NCBI GenBank assembly: GCA_964434775.1
Contig: CAYSWH010000006.1
Location: 1-64,000 of the forward strand
Reading direction: 5' to 3'
Length of the DNA stretch: 64,000 nucleotides
Origin: CAYSWH01 sp964434775
Lineage (GTDB): Bacteria; Patescibacteriota; JACMRA01
Part shown: piece after piece, positions 16,542 through 25,693 of the stretch
Layout of the letters: each line of letters begins with the position of its first letter
Numbering within the stretch: the stretch's first letter is position 1
The notes under the pieces: generated by a model
Seen by the model: the letters and a program-made list of their open reading frames with translations, nothing else
The model's database searches: none
What the model was told of the DNA's origin: nothing
Program-made: the position numbers and the translations under genes

Positions 16542-17711
16542 TTAACTTTTCGTCAATATTTCAATATTTTCAATTATTATTTCCTTGTCGGGGATTCCTT
16601 CAGTTACCTCTTTAGATATATTTTCTTCACTCCCTTCTTGGTTGTTTTGAGTGTCATTAGGTCCGGGAACGGGAGTTATTTCATTGTCAATCTTATCCAG
16701 TACAGAATGACTTTCCTCCTCGACTACTCCAAAAACAGTGTATTGAGCGGGTAAAACAGTATCTTTGAAAGTCAAGAAAAATTGACTGGTTGCACTGTCC
16801 GGTTGAGAGTTCTTGGCCATTACTATAAGTCCCTTGCGGTAAAGAGTAGTGGCTGATTCTTTGTTTAGATTACCATAAAGATCGGGGTCGCTAAAAATGG
16901 GGTCGTTAGTTATTTTTCCAAGTGAATTCGGGTCGTATTTAGGAGACACTTCCCAAATTTCATCCTTAAGGTCTTCTCCAAAGGCACTAGCCCCACCTTC
17001 CCCGTCGTTAGTCGGGTCATTGTCTTTGGAGTTAGGGTCTCCCCCTTGAATTATTCCGAAATTGCTGTCTTTCACAATCTTATGGAATTTAGTTCCTGTA
17101 TAGTAATCCCGATGAGATAGACGTAAAAAATTCTCGACAGTTTGTGGAGCTGAAGAATGCTTTAAGTTAATCTTTATGTTACCAAAATTAGTTTTTAATA
17201 ATACATCTTTATCATCAAAGTTTCCCTGAAAAAATTCATCTTCTTCGGCTATTTTTGCCTCGTTGGCTTTTGCTTCCTGCTCTCTTTGTTGTTCTTCACG
17301 AAATTCTTTGGTGTCTTCCGTGCTTTCATTAATTTCAGGTATATAGATTAGGGCGGACCAAAGAATGACTACCGAAGCTAAAATCCCCATAGCAGTAGCC
17401 ACAACTTTTTCTTTGTTTTTAACTAAATAATTATTTAGATTGCTTTTGTCGTTTAAACCACGGCCGGTCTCTGACTTATTATTATCAGTAGAATCTTGAG
17501 TATTTATAGCTACCGTTTCTTTCTTATTTAAATCTTTCTTGGAAGCTTTGGCTAACTCTTTTTTTTCTGCTATGTGCTTCTTGGGCTTTCCGGTTGCTTT
17601 CCTCTGTTCTTTCTGGAGAGTATTTTTAGATTTTGCAGTTTCTTTGGAAGAGGGTTCGACAATTTTTTTATTGTTTTTCAGTTTTTTTGATTTTGTGCCT
17701 TTTTTTGCCAT
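16542..17711 (-). CDS. Membrane-anchored cyclophilin-type peptidyl-prolyl isomerase
   Basis: The C-terminal half (about residues 165-355) is a cyclophilin domain: LLKTNFGNIKINL, APQTVENFL, YYTGTKFHKIV (family Y.g..FHRvI), FGIIQGGDP, and SQFFLTF with QYTVFGVV. It is preceded by a Lys/Ala-rich cytoplasmic region of roughly 100 residues and one membrane segment (VVATAMGILASVVILWSALIYIP). This places the isomerase outside the membrane, where it could assist folding of exported proteins. I chose the ATG at 17711 over an in-frame TTG 18 nt upstream. The basic N-terminal tail is a frequent feature of this type. Confidence 0.88.
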   Translation of the reverse strand: MAKKGTKSKKLKNNKKIVEPSSKETAKSKNTLQKEQRKATGKPKKHIAEKKELAKASKKDLNKKETVAINTQDSTDNNKSETGRGLNDKSNLNNYLVKNKEKVVATAMGILASVVILWSALIYIPEINESTEDTKEFREEQQREQEAKANEAKIAEEDEFFQGNFDDKDVLLKTNFGNIKINLKHSSAPQTVENFLRLSHRDYYTGTKFHKIVKDSNFGIIQGGDPNSKDNDPTNDGEGGASAFGEDLKDEIWEVSPKYDPNSLGKITNDPIFSDPDLYGNLNKESATTLYRKGLIVMAKNSQPDSATSQFFLTFKDTVLPAQYTVFGVVEEESHSVLDKIDNEITPVPGPNDTQNNQEGSEENISKEVTEGIPDKEIIIENIEILTKS

Positions 17712-18128
17712 AATTAATCTATTTGACAATTACTTACATCTTTATGATATTTATACCTACGAAAACAGTTTTTAAAAAAAATAATTTAGTCAAGCCAGAT
17801 CATATATAATTAATAATCACAGTACTTGTTTTGTCAGTAAAAATCTTTCCTTTTTGTCACAATTTTTTGTCTTCATTTGAATGTTTCTCTTTAACAAGGT
17901 TTTTGTTACTATTTATTTATGCATGTAAAAATAGAAAATGTAACAAAATTAATTTTCATTGCACTAAAATATTAGAGTATGTATCAACTATGGAAGAAAG
18001 CAAATTATACATATCGATTATTTATTTTTGAGACAAAAAATGGTTTAGTTTAATATGATATTTATCTATTAATTATTGCGATTTTTCTACAAAATTTATT
18101 TTTAATTTAATCCGATTTATCAAGCTAC
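17712..18128. other. Divergent spacer between the cyclophilin and sigma factor genes
   Basis: This is 417 nt of very AT-rich DNA between divergent genes. It must hold both promoters, but no clean -35/-10 pair stands out. A 66-codon open frame on the plus strand (17831-18031) has low-complexity composition and no recognisable domain, so it is not called. Confidence 0.3.
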
Positions 18129-20285
18129 ATGTCAAAAAAAACAATTAGTGAAACCCTAAAATTTTCTGAAACCGAAGAACAGGATAAGACAAAAAAAAGA
18201 GCCAAAAGATCATCCGCCCATCGAAAAAGACTAACCATCGGTTCAGCAAAAAACGTCAAGGCTAAGGTTCCTAGAATTACCAGGATTTTTAAGAGAAAAG
18301 AAGCGGAGAAGCAACAAGCGGAAGAAGAAAAAAAGGTTACCAAACCTAGAAAAAGGAGCAGGGCTACTAAAGATGAAAATAATCAGTTAGTAACTCGTAA
18401 AGGGATATTGGGTTTGAATTTGGTTTCAACAGCAGAACTTAATAGAGGCAGGGCTCTTCAAGATGAAACCATCGAACAGAGAGGGTCCAGAAGGTATAAG
18501 GTCACCGATGATGGAGTAAGGATAAAAATGAAGAAAATCACCAAGAAAAGAGATAGTAAAACCAAAGAAAAGGTGCTAAAAAAATTCATTGAAAATGATA
18601 TCTCTTTATACCCCGTATTTCAATCTCAGGCTACAGGTTTTCAGAAAAAAGCTATTAAGATGATTAAGGATGGTATAAATAGGGGCTTTGTAACCGAAGA
18701 CGAGCTTTTAATTCTATTACCTAGACCTGAAGAAAACATTGAGTTGTTGGAAGATATGATTGATCTTTGCGAAGATAGCGGTGCTGCAGTCAGGTTTGAC
18801 AGCACTCTGGATGACTTGTGGGCTTCTTTGGAAAACGAAGAAGAGGCTAAGAAGAAAGAAATGGAACTGGCCCAAAAATTGGCCGGAAGTTTGGCAGGTG
18901 ACGTAGGGGGGGATGAACTAAAAGATGATGTTGTGCAAAACTACATTCGAGATGTTTCCAGATATCCGGTTCTTTCCAAAGATAAAGAAATTGAATTATC
19001 CAAAAGAATTGAGCAAGGAGACCAATCGGCCAAAAGAGAGTTAACCTATGCCAACCTTAAATTGGTGGTTCACAATGCCAAAAAGTATATGGGGCGAAAT
19101 CTAGCTTTTTTAGACCTTATTCAAGAGGGAAATATTGGCTTGTTCAGAGCGGTGGAAAAGTTTGATTGGAGAAAAGGTTATAAATTTTCCACATATGCAA
19201 GTTACTGGATTGATCAAAGTATTAGGCGGGCACTAGCTGATCAGAGTAGGCCGGTCCGGCTTCCTGTGCATGTTGAGGAAAAGCTAAACCGCTATAAAAA
19301 AGAAAAAAGAATGTTGATTGATCAGCTTGGCAGAGAACCCACTGATGAAGAATTGGCTGAAAAATTAGAAATTGATTTGGATACGGTTTATTACTTCAAA
19401 AGAATTAGTCAAGATACTGTTTCAATTGATACTATGGTTGGCTTTAGCGAAGATAGTGATACACAAGTGGTCGAAATGATTGAAGATGAGAATACCAACC
19501 AACCGATTGATACTGCCTCCAATAAGATGATTAGAAATCATTTAATGAGGATAATCGATGAGTGTCTGGAGCCGAGAGAGAAAAAGGTTATTCTTCTGAG
19601 ATTCGGACTGGATGGAACAAATGTTACCCATACGCTTGAAGAAATCGGAGAAGTGTTTAAAGTAACGAGAGAAAGGGTTCGTCAAATTGAAGAAGTGGCC
19701 TTGAATAAAGTAAGAGCACATACCAATAGCTATAAGCTAATTGATTTCTTGGAAGGCATCAAACCTCAAGCTTTTGCTCCAACAAGTTTTAAAAAAGAAG
19801 AGTCTGTTCCGGATGAGATTCCCTTGGGTAAAAAAATTTTCTTGGATCGAGCAATAGATATTGTTGCCAACCAGATTAATCTGAATAATTATAGTTTGTT
19901 TTTCTTAAGAGGGGAAATGGGTTCAGGAAAAACACATTTTGTAAAAGAAATCTCCAAGAAAATAGGGATTAAAGATGAGGTTAATTCTCCTTCTTTTAAC
20001 TTAGTAAATAGGTATAAAATAGGTGCCGGTAGTTCTATTAAACAGAAGACTGATTTTGAAAATGTTACTCATATGGATTTACACAGACTTAAAACTATTA
20101 ATGATGAGGATATGGGTTGGATAGAAGAGGAGTTAATCAATATATCCAATATCGTTTTTTTGGAGTGGCCGGAAAAATTATTCAAAAAACAGGCTTTTAT
20201 GCAGTTTTTAGGGAGGAGGTATCTGGTTATTGAATGTAAAATAGGAAAAAAAGGAGATCATTACTATAGAATTAAAGAAAGTTGA
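18129..20285 (+). CDS. Sigma-70 family RNA polymerase sigma factor fused to a TsaE ATPase domain
   Basis: Residues 1-130 are basic and probably disordered. Residues 140-260 include a region 1.1-like segment. The sigma core runs from about 265: region 1.2 (VQNYIRDVSRYPVLSKDKEIEL), region 2 (DLIQEGNIGLFRAVEKFDW, YKFSTYASYWIDQSI), region 3, and region 4 with the HTH (TRERVRQIEEVALNKV, about 510-525). This is RpoD-like primary sigma architecture. From about 570 to 718 a TsaE domain follows: Walker A GEMGSGKTHFVKE (about 595), VNSPSFNLVNRY, HMDLHRL (about 647) and VFLEWPE (about 677). TsaE is the ATPase of the TsaBDE complex that makes t6A in ANN-decoding tRNAs. The ORF is continuous. I know of no standard family with this fusion. 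Confidence 0.93.
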   Translation: MSKKTISETLKFSETEEQDKTKKRAKRSSAHRKRLTIGSAKNVKAKVPRITRIFKRKEAEKQQAEEEKKVTKPRKRSRATKDENNQLVTRKGILGLNLVSTAELNRGRALQDETIEQRGSRRYKVTDDGVRIKMKKITKKRDSKTKEKVLKKFIENDISLYPVFQSQATGFQKKAIKMIKDGINRGFVTEDELLILLPRPEENIELLEDMIDLCEDSGAAVRFDSTLDDLWASLENEEEAKKKEMELAQKLAGSLAGDVGGDELKDDVVQNYIRDVSRYPVLSKDKEIELSKRIEQGDQSAKRELTYANLKLVVHNAKKYMGRNLAFLDLIQEGNIGLFRAVEKFDWRKGYKFSTYASYWIDQSIRRALADQSRPVRLPVHVEEKLNRYKKEKRMLIDQLGREPTDEELAEKLEIDLDTVYYFKRISQDTVSIDTMVGFSEDSDTQVVEMIEDENTNQPIDTASNKMIRNHLMRIIDECLEPREKKVILLRFGLDGTNVTHTLEEIGEVFKVTRERVRQIEEVALNKVRAHTNSYKLIDFLEGIKPQAFAPTSFKKEESVPDEIPLGKKIFLDRAIDIVANQINLNNYSLFFLRGEMGSGKTHFVKEISKKIGIKDEVNSPSFNLVNRYKIGAGSSIKQKTDFENVTHMDLHRLKTINDEDMGWIEEELINISNIVFLEWPEKLFKKQAFMQFLGRRYLVIECKIGKKGDHYYRIKES

Positions 20286-20379
20286 GTTAGTTGTTATAGA
20301 TTAAAGCAGTTGGCACTGTTTTAATTGACATTACTATTTTGTGGTGGTTTAATTATTCTGGATATAAAAACAATCATAT

Positions 20380-21342
20380 ATGCTCATTACTCATTTTCTT
20401 AGTGCCCAGTCGGAAGAGTTTGTCTATTTTAAGGAAAGGTTAAAAACTCGTAACAACTTGTTTTTTCAGGATAAGCAAATAGAGGATAAGCTCGAAGAAA
20501 TTAAAGATACGGAAATATTAAATATATTTATTTATAACAAAGTAAATAAAAAAATTCTCGATGGATTACCAAAATTAAAATTGATTGTTACCAGGTCAAC
20601 CGGATTTGATCACATCGATCTCAGTTATGCAAAAGAAAAAGGTGTTACCGTTTGTAATGTTCCAACTTACGGAGAAAATACGGTAGCAGAGCATGCTTTT
20701 GCTCTATTGCTTTCTATTGTTCGAAAAATTCCCGAGCAAATCAATCGAACCAACACAGGAAATTTTGAATACGAGGACCTTAGAGGTTTGGATATAAGGG
20801 GTAAAACTTTAGGAGTTATCGGGGCTGGTCATATTGGTCTTCACTCAATTAAAATAGGGGGTGGTTTGGGAATGAAAGTAATTGCTTTTGATTTATTCCA
20901 AAAAAGCTTTCTCTCCGAAGTGCTGGACTTTGATTATGTAAGTATGGATGAACTATTGCGGGAATCTGATGTGATTACACTGCACGCCCCTTACAATAAA
21001 CACACCCACCATCTAATCAATAAAGAGAGTTTTCAAAAAATGAAAAAAGGAATGGTTTTGATTAATACTTCTAGGGGAGCCTTGGTTGATAACGAGGCTT
21101 TGGTGGAAGCTTTGGATCAAGAAATTGTTGCTGCTGCCGGTTTAGATGTTCTCGAGAACGAGGAAAGTTTGCTGGGTTGCAAAGAAAATGAAACTTTACA
21201 AAAATTAATTTCCAGAAAAAACGTTTATTTTACAGCCCATACAGCTTACTATACTAAAGAAGCTCAAGAAAGAATTTGGGAAACTACCTTAAATAATATA
21301 AAGCAATATCTTAAAGAAGAGCCTATAAATGCAATCAACTAA
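20380..21342 (+). CDS. D-isomer 2-hydroxyacid dehydrogenase (D-lactate dehydrogenase-like)
   Basis: This NAD-dependent dehydrogenase has the Rossmann motif GVIGAGHIGLHSIKIG and the catalytic triad: Arg in INTSRGALVD, Glu in GLDVLENEES and His in FTAHTAYYT. The TGFDHIDLSYAKEKGV and NVPTYGENTVAEHAFALLL stretches are typical of the LdhA group. In a fermentative bacterium it would reduce pyruvate to D-lactate to regenerate NAD. The 320 residues are normal. The substrate cannot be fixed from sequence alone. Confidence 0.88.
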   Translation: MLITHFLSAQSEEFVYFKERLKTRNNLFFQDKQIEDKLEEIKDTEILNIFIYNKVNKKILDGLPKLKLIVTRSTGFDHIDLSYAKEKGVTVCNVPTYGENTVAEHAFALLLSIVRKIPEQINRTNTGNFEYEDLRGLDIRGKTLGVIGAGHIGLHSIKIGGGLGMKVIAFDLFQKSFLSEVLDFDYVSMDELLRESDVITLHAPYNKHTHHLINKESFQKMKKGMVLINTSRGALVDNEALVEALDQEIVAAAGLDVLENEESLLGCKENETLQKLISRKNVYFTAHTAYYTKEAQERIWETTLNNIKQYLKEEPINAIN

Positions 21343-21364
21343 TTGTAGTTTTTGAAGAATTCTT

Positions 21365-22066
21365 ATGCAGATATCAGGACTCCAAAAAATGTCTTTAATA
21401 GACTACCCTAGAAAGATTTCCTCAGTAATTTTTACACAAGGATGCGTATTTAACTGTCCTTTTTGTCATAATCCCGATTTAATTAAGGTTAATAGAAAAA
21501 ACAGAAGTCTCTATAGTGAAGAGCAGATATTAACTTTTTTGAAAGGCAGGCAAGGGCTTGTAGACGGTCTAGTAATTACCGGAGGAGAACCGACCATTCA
21601 ACCTGATTTACCTGATTTTATTAGAAAGGTTAAAGATTTAGGGTTTTTAGTTAAACTGGACACAATGGGTATAAATCCCGATGTTGTCAAGTTAGTAGTG
21701 AAAGAAAGCTTGGTTGATTATATTGCCATGGATGTTAAGCATACTCCGGAAAAATACTCAGAAGCTATTGGCAAAAAGACAGACATATCAAAAATCCGAG
21801 AATCTATTGAAATAATAAAAAAATCCAAAATCGACTATGAATTTCGTACCACTTGTGTGCCGGGCATACACCGGGAAGAAGATTTCATTGAGATAGCTGA
21901 CTGGTTAGAAGGTAGTCAAAACTACTATATTCAGGAGTTCCGTGATCAGATCACAAATGATAAACATCTTGGTCAAAAAGCTTCCAGGTGCATTTTAGAT
22001 TTGGAAAAAGTGAAGGCTATTATGCAAGGAAAAATTGGCAGTGTGCAGATTCGCTATAATAACTAG
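21365..22066 (+). CDS. nrdG: Anaerobic ribonucleotide reductase activating protein (NrdG2-type radical SAM)
   Basis: This radical SAM enzyme installs the glycyl radical on NrdD. The N-terminus reads MSLIDYPRKISSVIFTQGCVFNCPFCHNPDL, with the CxxxCxxC cluster motif; ITGGEPT and DVKHTPEKY follow. The length of 233 fits the NrdG2 subgroup. The likely partner NrdD is at 55657-57489, 34 kb away on the opposite strand, so they are not an operon here. It lies 22 nt after the dehydrogenase gene and is probably co-transcribed. Confidence 0.88.
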   Translation: MQISGLQKMSLIDYPRKISSVIFTQGCVFNCPFCHNPDLIKVNRKNRSLYSEEQILTFLKGRQGLVDGLVITGGEPTIQPDLPDFIRKVKDLGFLVKLDTMGINPDVVKLVVKESLVDYIAMDVKHTPEKYSEAIGKKTDISKIRESIEIIKKSKIDYEFRTTCVPGIHREEDFIEIADWLEGSQNYYIQEFRDQITNDKHLGQKASRCILDLEKVKAIMQGKIGSVQIRYNN

Positions 22067-22068
22067 AT

Positions 22069-22641
22069 TTATAGTTCTTGTTGATAGTCTCTACCAAGCA
22101 TTCTCTCAGCCATCTGTTGATTGCCCTCTTTCAGGTATTTTCTTATTACGCTGGAACTTACCATCTCCTCCTCGACATATACCGGATCAACTTTAACTAC
22201 TTCAAAGCCGTAATTATCAGCCAGTTTCAGCAAGCTTGAGTAATCTCCTTTTCTATTCTTTCCAAACCGATGATTTTTTCCAACGACTATTACTTTAGGG
22301 TGTAGAGCCTTTACTACCAAATCAATGAAATCGGAGAAATTGGTTTGGGCCAACTCTTTGTTAAAATTTAATTCCAATATATAGTCTACACCGGTTAATT
22401 CGTAAATTTTTATTCTCTTTAGTTTGTTGTAGATTAAATCAATCTTTTGATTAGGGTTTATTATTTCTTTTGGGTGTGGCCAATATGTTACTATTATAGA
22501 ATTGCCTTTCAAGAGACGGGAGTGCTTTATAACGTTTTCTACTAATTTTTGATGTCCCAAGTGGAAGCCATCAAAAAACCCGAAAGTCAGCACGGGATTA
22601 TTTACTTCCCCTAAATTATGAATGGAATTAACTATTTTCAT
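22069..22641 (-). CDS. ribF: FAD synthetase (FMN adenylyltransferase) as a separate protein
   Basis: This is equivalent to the N-terminal half of bifunctional RibF. The nucleotidyltransferase motif is FGFFDGFHLGHQKLV (family GxFDGxHxGH); VVGKNHRFGKNRKGD and the SSSVIRKYLKEG stretch (family iSSTxIR) follow. The protein ends at 190 residues, right where RibF would continue into its riboflavin kinase domain. The kinase gene instead lies immediately upstream (22628-23011), overlapping this start by 14 nt. It converts FMN plus ATP to FAD. Confidence 0.9.
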   Translation of the reverse strand: MKIVNSIHNLGEVNNPVLTFGFFDGFHLGHQKLVENVIKHSRLLKGNSIIVTYWPHPKEIINPNQKIDLIYNKLKRIKIYELTGVDYILELNFNKELAQTNFSDFIDLVVKALHPKVIVVGKNHRFGKNRKGDYSSLLKLADNYGFEVVKVDPVYVEEEMVSSSVIRKYLKEGNQQMAERMLGRDYQQEL

Positions 22642-23011
22642 TCAAATAATCTTTTGCTTGTTGACAGTCTATTTTAATTTGCGCTACGAGGGTAGAAACC
22701 TCATCAAATTTTTTTATATTTCTCAGGTATTTAACAAGTTTCAACTCCACTTTTTTTCCATAAATATTATTATCAAAATTAAAAATAAAGGTTTCAATCT
22801 TATTATCATGTTCTGCGAATGTTTCCGCCGGACCGATGTGACTGACTGACTGGTAAACTTGTTTATCTACTTCAATTAGAGAAGCATATACACCGTTTTG
22901 CAAATTCTCCGGGGAATACTCCGGGATTATATTTGCCGTTGGAAATCCGAGTTTTTTGCCTCTTTCTCTTCCCTTCGCCACTCTCCCTTTCAATTTAAAC
23001 AGAAAATGCAT
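22628..23011 (-). CDS. ribF: Riboflavin kinase as a separate protein
   Basis: The 127 residues match the C-terminal riboflavin kinase domain of RibF: GRVAKGRERGKKLGFPTANI (family GxVvxGxxxGrxlGfPTaNi), LQNGVYAS, HIGPAETF (family niGxxPTF), and ETFIFNFDNNIYGKKVELKLVKYLRNIKKFD (family E.hlldfd.dlYG..v.v.f...lR.e.kF). It phosphorylates riboflavin to FMN. The gene precedes the FAD synthetase gene, so the two RibF halves are separated and in reversed order. It lies 3 nt after dnaJ on the same strand. Confidence 0.9.
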   Translation of the reverse strand: MHFLFKLKGRVAKGRERGKKLGFPTANIIPEYSPENLQNGVYASLIEVDKQVYQSVSHIGPAETFAEHDNKIETFIFNFDNNIYGKKVELKLVKYLRNIKKFDEVSTLVAQIKIDCQQAKDYLNENS

Positions 23012-23014
23012 GTT

Positions 23015-24136
23015 CTATTTTTTGGTTACTTCATCTCTGATTCTCAAAAGATCTATTTTCTGTTGTTCACTTAAATTTGAGGGCATCTTTACTTTGAGTT
23101 TAATCAAATGGTCGCCCTTCACTTTCGGGTTATTTAGTTTAGGCATTCCTTGAGCTCTCAATCTAAGCTCTTTTTCCGGGTTGGTAAAAGGAGGAACCTG
23201 CACTTCCACTTCACCCCAAACTGTATATACATCAATTTTAGCTCCTAAAATTAGATCAAAATAGTTTACTTCAACGTTTGAATAGATATTTTCTCCGTCC
23301 CTTGTGAGATATTTATGCTCATTTATCTCTACTCTTAGGTAGAGATCTCCGGGAGATGAGCCTTTGTATCCGGCTTGCCCTTTGCCGGGAACTCTAATTC
23401 TGTCTCCGGTACTTATTCCTACCGGCACATCTACTTCCACTTCTTCCATTTCTTCGTTATACCCTTTTCCGGAACAGACATGACATTTTTTTTCATATAT
23501 TTTTCCAACACCCTCACAAGTCGGGCAGACGGTTTCTTGTTGAATAATTCCAAAAATAGTTTCCATTCTTTGGTACACTTTACCTTTTCCTTTGCATGTT
23601 GGGCAGGTTTTTACTTCACTATCTTTTTCATGACCTTCGCCGTTACAGTTGGAGCACTTTACTTTATGTCTATACTTAAAAGTTTTTGTTATTCCTTTAG
23701 CAGCTTCTTCCAGAGTTAGTTCGATTCTCATTTCAATGTCTACCCCTTTTTGCCTCCTGGAAGATTTTGCTCTGGATCTTTGGCTACTGCCGAATCCTCC
23801 ACCAAAAAAAGTTTCAAAAACATCGTTAATATCTTCAAAGCCGGAATTTCCGCCAAAATTATTAAAATTAAAATCTACTCCTTCAAAGCCGCTGAAACCT
23901 TGTCCCTGTGACCCTCCGAAACCTCCTTTGTTTCCGAAACGATCATAGTTTGACCTCTTTTGAGGGTCTCCTAGAGTTTCATATGCATTATTTATTTCTT
24001 TAAATTTTTTTTCCGCCTCATTATTTCCGGGGTTTTTATCCGGGTGATATTTGTGGGCTAGTTTACGGTAAGCTTTTTTAATTTCCTCTGGCGAAGAATT
24101 CTTTTCAACTCCTAATACTTGGTAATAATCTTGCAT
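23015..24136 (-). CDS. dnaJ: Chaperone DnaJ (type I Hsp40)
   Basis: The J domain (residues 1-70) has HKYHPDKNPGN with the HPD motif. A Gly/Phe-rich region follows (residues 72-130). Next is a zinc-finger region with four repeats: CSNCNGEG, CPTCKGKG, CPTCEGVG and CHVCSGKG. The C-terminal substrate-binding domain has PVGISTGDRIRVPGKG and GDLYLRVEI. The 373 residues are complete. DnaJ stimulates DnaK ATPase activity; dnaK is not in the window. It heads a dnaJ-riboflavin kinase-FAD synthetase run. Confidence 0.97.
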   Translation of the reverse strand: MQDYYQVLGVEKNSSPEEIKKAYRKLAHKYHPDKNPGNNEAEKKFKEINNAYETLGDPQKRSNYDRFGNKGGFGGSQGQGFSGFEGVDFNFNNFGGNSGFEDINDVFETFFGGGFGSSQRSRAKSSRRQKGVDIEMRIELTLEEAAKGITKTFKYRHKVKCSNCNGEGHEKDSEVKTCPTCKGKGKVYQRMETIFGIIQQETVCPTCEGVGKIYEKKCHVCSGKGYNEEMEEVEVDVPVGISTGDRIRVPGKGQAGYKGSSPGDLYLRVEINEHKYLTRDGENIYSNVEVNYFDLILGAKIDVYTVWGEVEVQVPPFTNPEKELRLRAQGMPKLNNPKVKGDHLIKLKVKMPSNLSEQQKIDLLRIRDEVTKK

Positions 24137-24147
24137 ATAAATCTCCT
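24134..24147 (-). promoter_or_regulatory. Shine-Dalgarno site of dnaJ
   Basis: AGGAG at 24147-24143 on the minus strand lies 6 nt before the ATG. It is notable because most genes in the window have no such site. Confidence 0.7.
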
Positions 24148-24272
24148 ATAATTCTAATCTTAATTTCTCCGGGATATATAAAATTGTCAACCTCGAATAT
24201 TAGTTGCTAATTTACTATTAAATTTAAGAATTTCCGAATTATTTCAGAGTATAAATTCTTGATAAGTCGGGT

Positions 24273-24887
24273 TTAAGAGTTCAAATACTTAGTAAGTTTA
24301 GGATATTTACCTGATAATGCATCTTTATGAGATGGAGATAACCTTAAATATACTTCATCTTGCTTTCTTTCTAGTCCTTTAATTAGAGTGTCATTTTTGA
24401 CGTTAAAGTAGTTTGTCTTGGCTTGAGCCAGTTCCGGAGCCCAGTCGTTCAGTTGAGATAAAGTTAAATGAATTAGTCCGTAGTTGGATACCTCCATACT
24501 GTTTGCCAAACTTCGTCTACAAAAAAATATAATGCTTTGGTCTTCATAGTCGCTAAAAATATGGTCAAATATTCTACTCATATAACCCGGAGCTTTGGAA
24601 ACGGTATAGCCTAAAGGCTTAAGCTCAACTCCTTCCAGCCAAAAGGAATGATCCGGTTCCAGTAAAGCAGCAGCCACTAATTTTTTATCCTTTCCCTCCA
24701 ACCAATAGATATTTTTTTCGGTTTTACTTAGTTCTTTGAGGTAGACTCTTTCCCTGGGGCAAAAAAAGTCCCCATAATACTTGATGAGGCTGTATAGCTG
24801 CGAAATTATACTACTTTGGTTGTGGGTGGAAAACTTTGAAAAATCTTTGAAGGCCATACTCGAATGTTTAAGTGAATAGAAGTGCAC
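24273..24887 (-). CDS. Uncharacterised protein following infC
   Basis: The family is not recognised. The 204 residues have no membrane segment. The central part (NIYWLEGKDKKLVAAALLEPDHSFWLEGVEL) and the mixed alpha/beta character vaguely recall GNAT acyltransferases, but no acetyl-CoA loop can be identified. Start is either GTG at 24887 or ATG at 24857 (MAFKDFSKF). The gene follows infC by 14 or 44 nt on the same strand. Confidence 0.6.
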   Translation of the reverse strand: MHFYSLKHSSMAFKDFSKFSTHNQSSIISQLYSLIKYYGDFFCPRERVYLKELSKTEKNIYWLEGKDKKLVAAALLEPDHSFWLEGVELKPLGYTVSKAPGYMSRIFDHIFSDYEDQSIIFFCRRSLANSMEVSNYGLIHLTLSQLNDWAPELAQAKTNYFNVKNDTLIKGLERKQDEVYLRLSPSHKDALSGKYPKLTKYLNS

Positions 24888-24901
24888 CTCAGGAAAAAGG
24901 T

Positions 24902-25444
24902 TTATTTTTTAGGTTTTATTGTGGAAAAATAACTGTCAGCAATTAGTTTTGGTTCGTTCTCATAAACAAACTCTTCAGTCACCATTCCAATAAGTTGTTC
25001 TATTGCTTCTTTTGCTACTTCCGGGTGTGACCTTTCTCTTCCTTTCATTTGGACCTGGATTTTTACTTTAATTCCTTTATCCAAGAATTCATCAATTTTT
25101 TTTGCTCTTACTGCCATATCATGGACGGAGACTCTCACAGAAACTCTAATAGTTTTCATTTCTTTGGTTTTTTTGGGCTTGTTAGCTTCGGATTTTGCTT
25201 GCTGGTATTTAAACTTATTAAAATCAATTATCTTTACAACAGGAGGATTTGCTTTAGGGTTAATTTCCACCAAGTCTCTTTCTTTTTCTTCGGCAACCCT
25301 AAGAGCTTCGGACCTTGATAAAATTCCCAACATCCCTCCTTCGTCATCTACTACGCGTACCTCATCTGCCTCGATTCTTCTATTAATTCGATATTTTTTT
25401 CCGGTATCCTTCTGTGGCTTCTTTTTTCTACGATAATTTGTCAT
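24902..25444 (-). CDS. infC: Translation initiation factor IF-3
   Basis: IF-3 binds the 30S subunit and checks start-codon pairing. Features are KKYRINRRIEADEVRVVDDEGGMLGILSRSEALRVAEEKERDLVEINPKANPPVVKIIDFNKFKY (N-domain and linker), then TIRVSVRVSVHDMAVRAKKIDEFLDKGIKVKIQVQMKGRE (C-domain). I start at ATG 25444 (MTNYRRKKK), where a basic IF-3 N-terminus begins, rather than the in-frame position at 25492. That choice also fits the promoter at 25482-25509, giving a leader of about 30 nt. No L35/L20 genes follow, unlike the common infC-rpmI-rplT operon. Confidence 0.95.
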   Translation of the reverse strand: MTNYRRKKKPQKDTGKKYRINRRIEADEVRVVDDEGGMLGILSRSEALRVAEEKERDLVEINPKANPPVVKIIDFNKFKYQQAKSEANKPKKTKEMKTIRVSVRVSVHDMAVRAKKIDEFLDKGIKVKIQVQMKGRERSHPEVAKEAIEQLIGMVTEEFVYENEPKLIADSYFSTIKPKK

Positions 25445-25481
25445 CGTTGACAGTAGGGTTTTATTACTTAATGTTGAATAA

Positions 25482-25509
25482 ATTTTAATCAAAAAATGAT
25501 TTTTGTCAA
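25482..25509 (-). promoter_or_regulatory. Sigma-70 promoter of infC
   Basis: A consensus -35 TTGACA (25509-25504) and -10 TAAAAT (25487-25482) are separated by 16 nt, just upstream of the infC ATG. Confidence 0.7.
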
Positions 25510-25693
25510 GAAAACGGCATTTTTGCTTATTCCGCTTTAACTAAATAAAGTACTTTTGGAAATTTGACCGATCTTTAATTACAAAATCTTTAACAACAAG
25601 GCTACCTAGTCTTCCGTCTGTTGATTATTTAGAAAGATCAATACCAAGAGATAGCTCTTGTCAAAAGATGATGATTTTATTAGCATTTGAGGT

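Noticed and set aside
17831..18031. 66-codon plus-strand open frame upstream of the sigma factor gene
   Set aside because: Low-complexity AT-rich composition with no domain or conserved feature; probably random.
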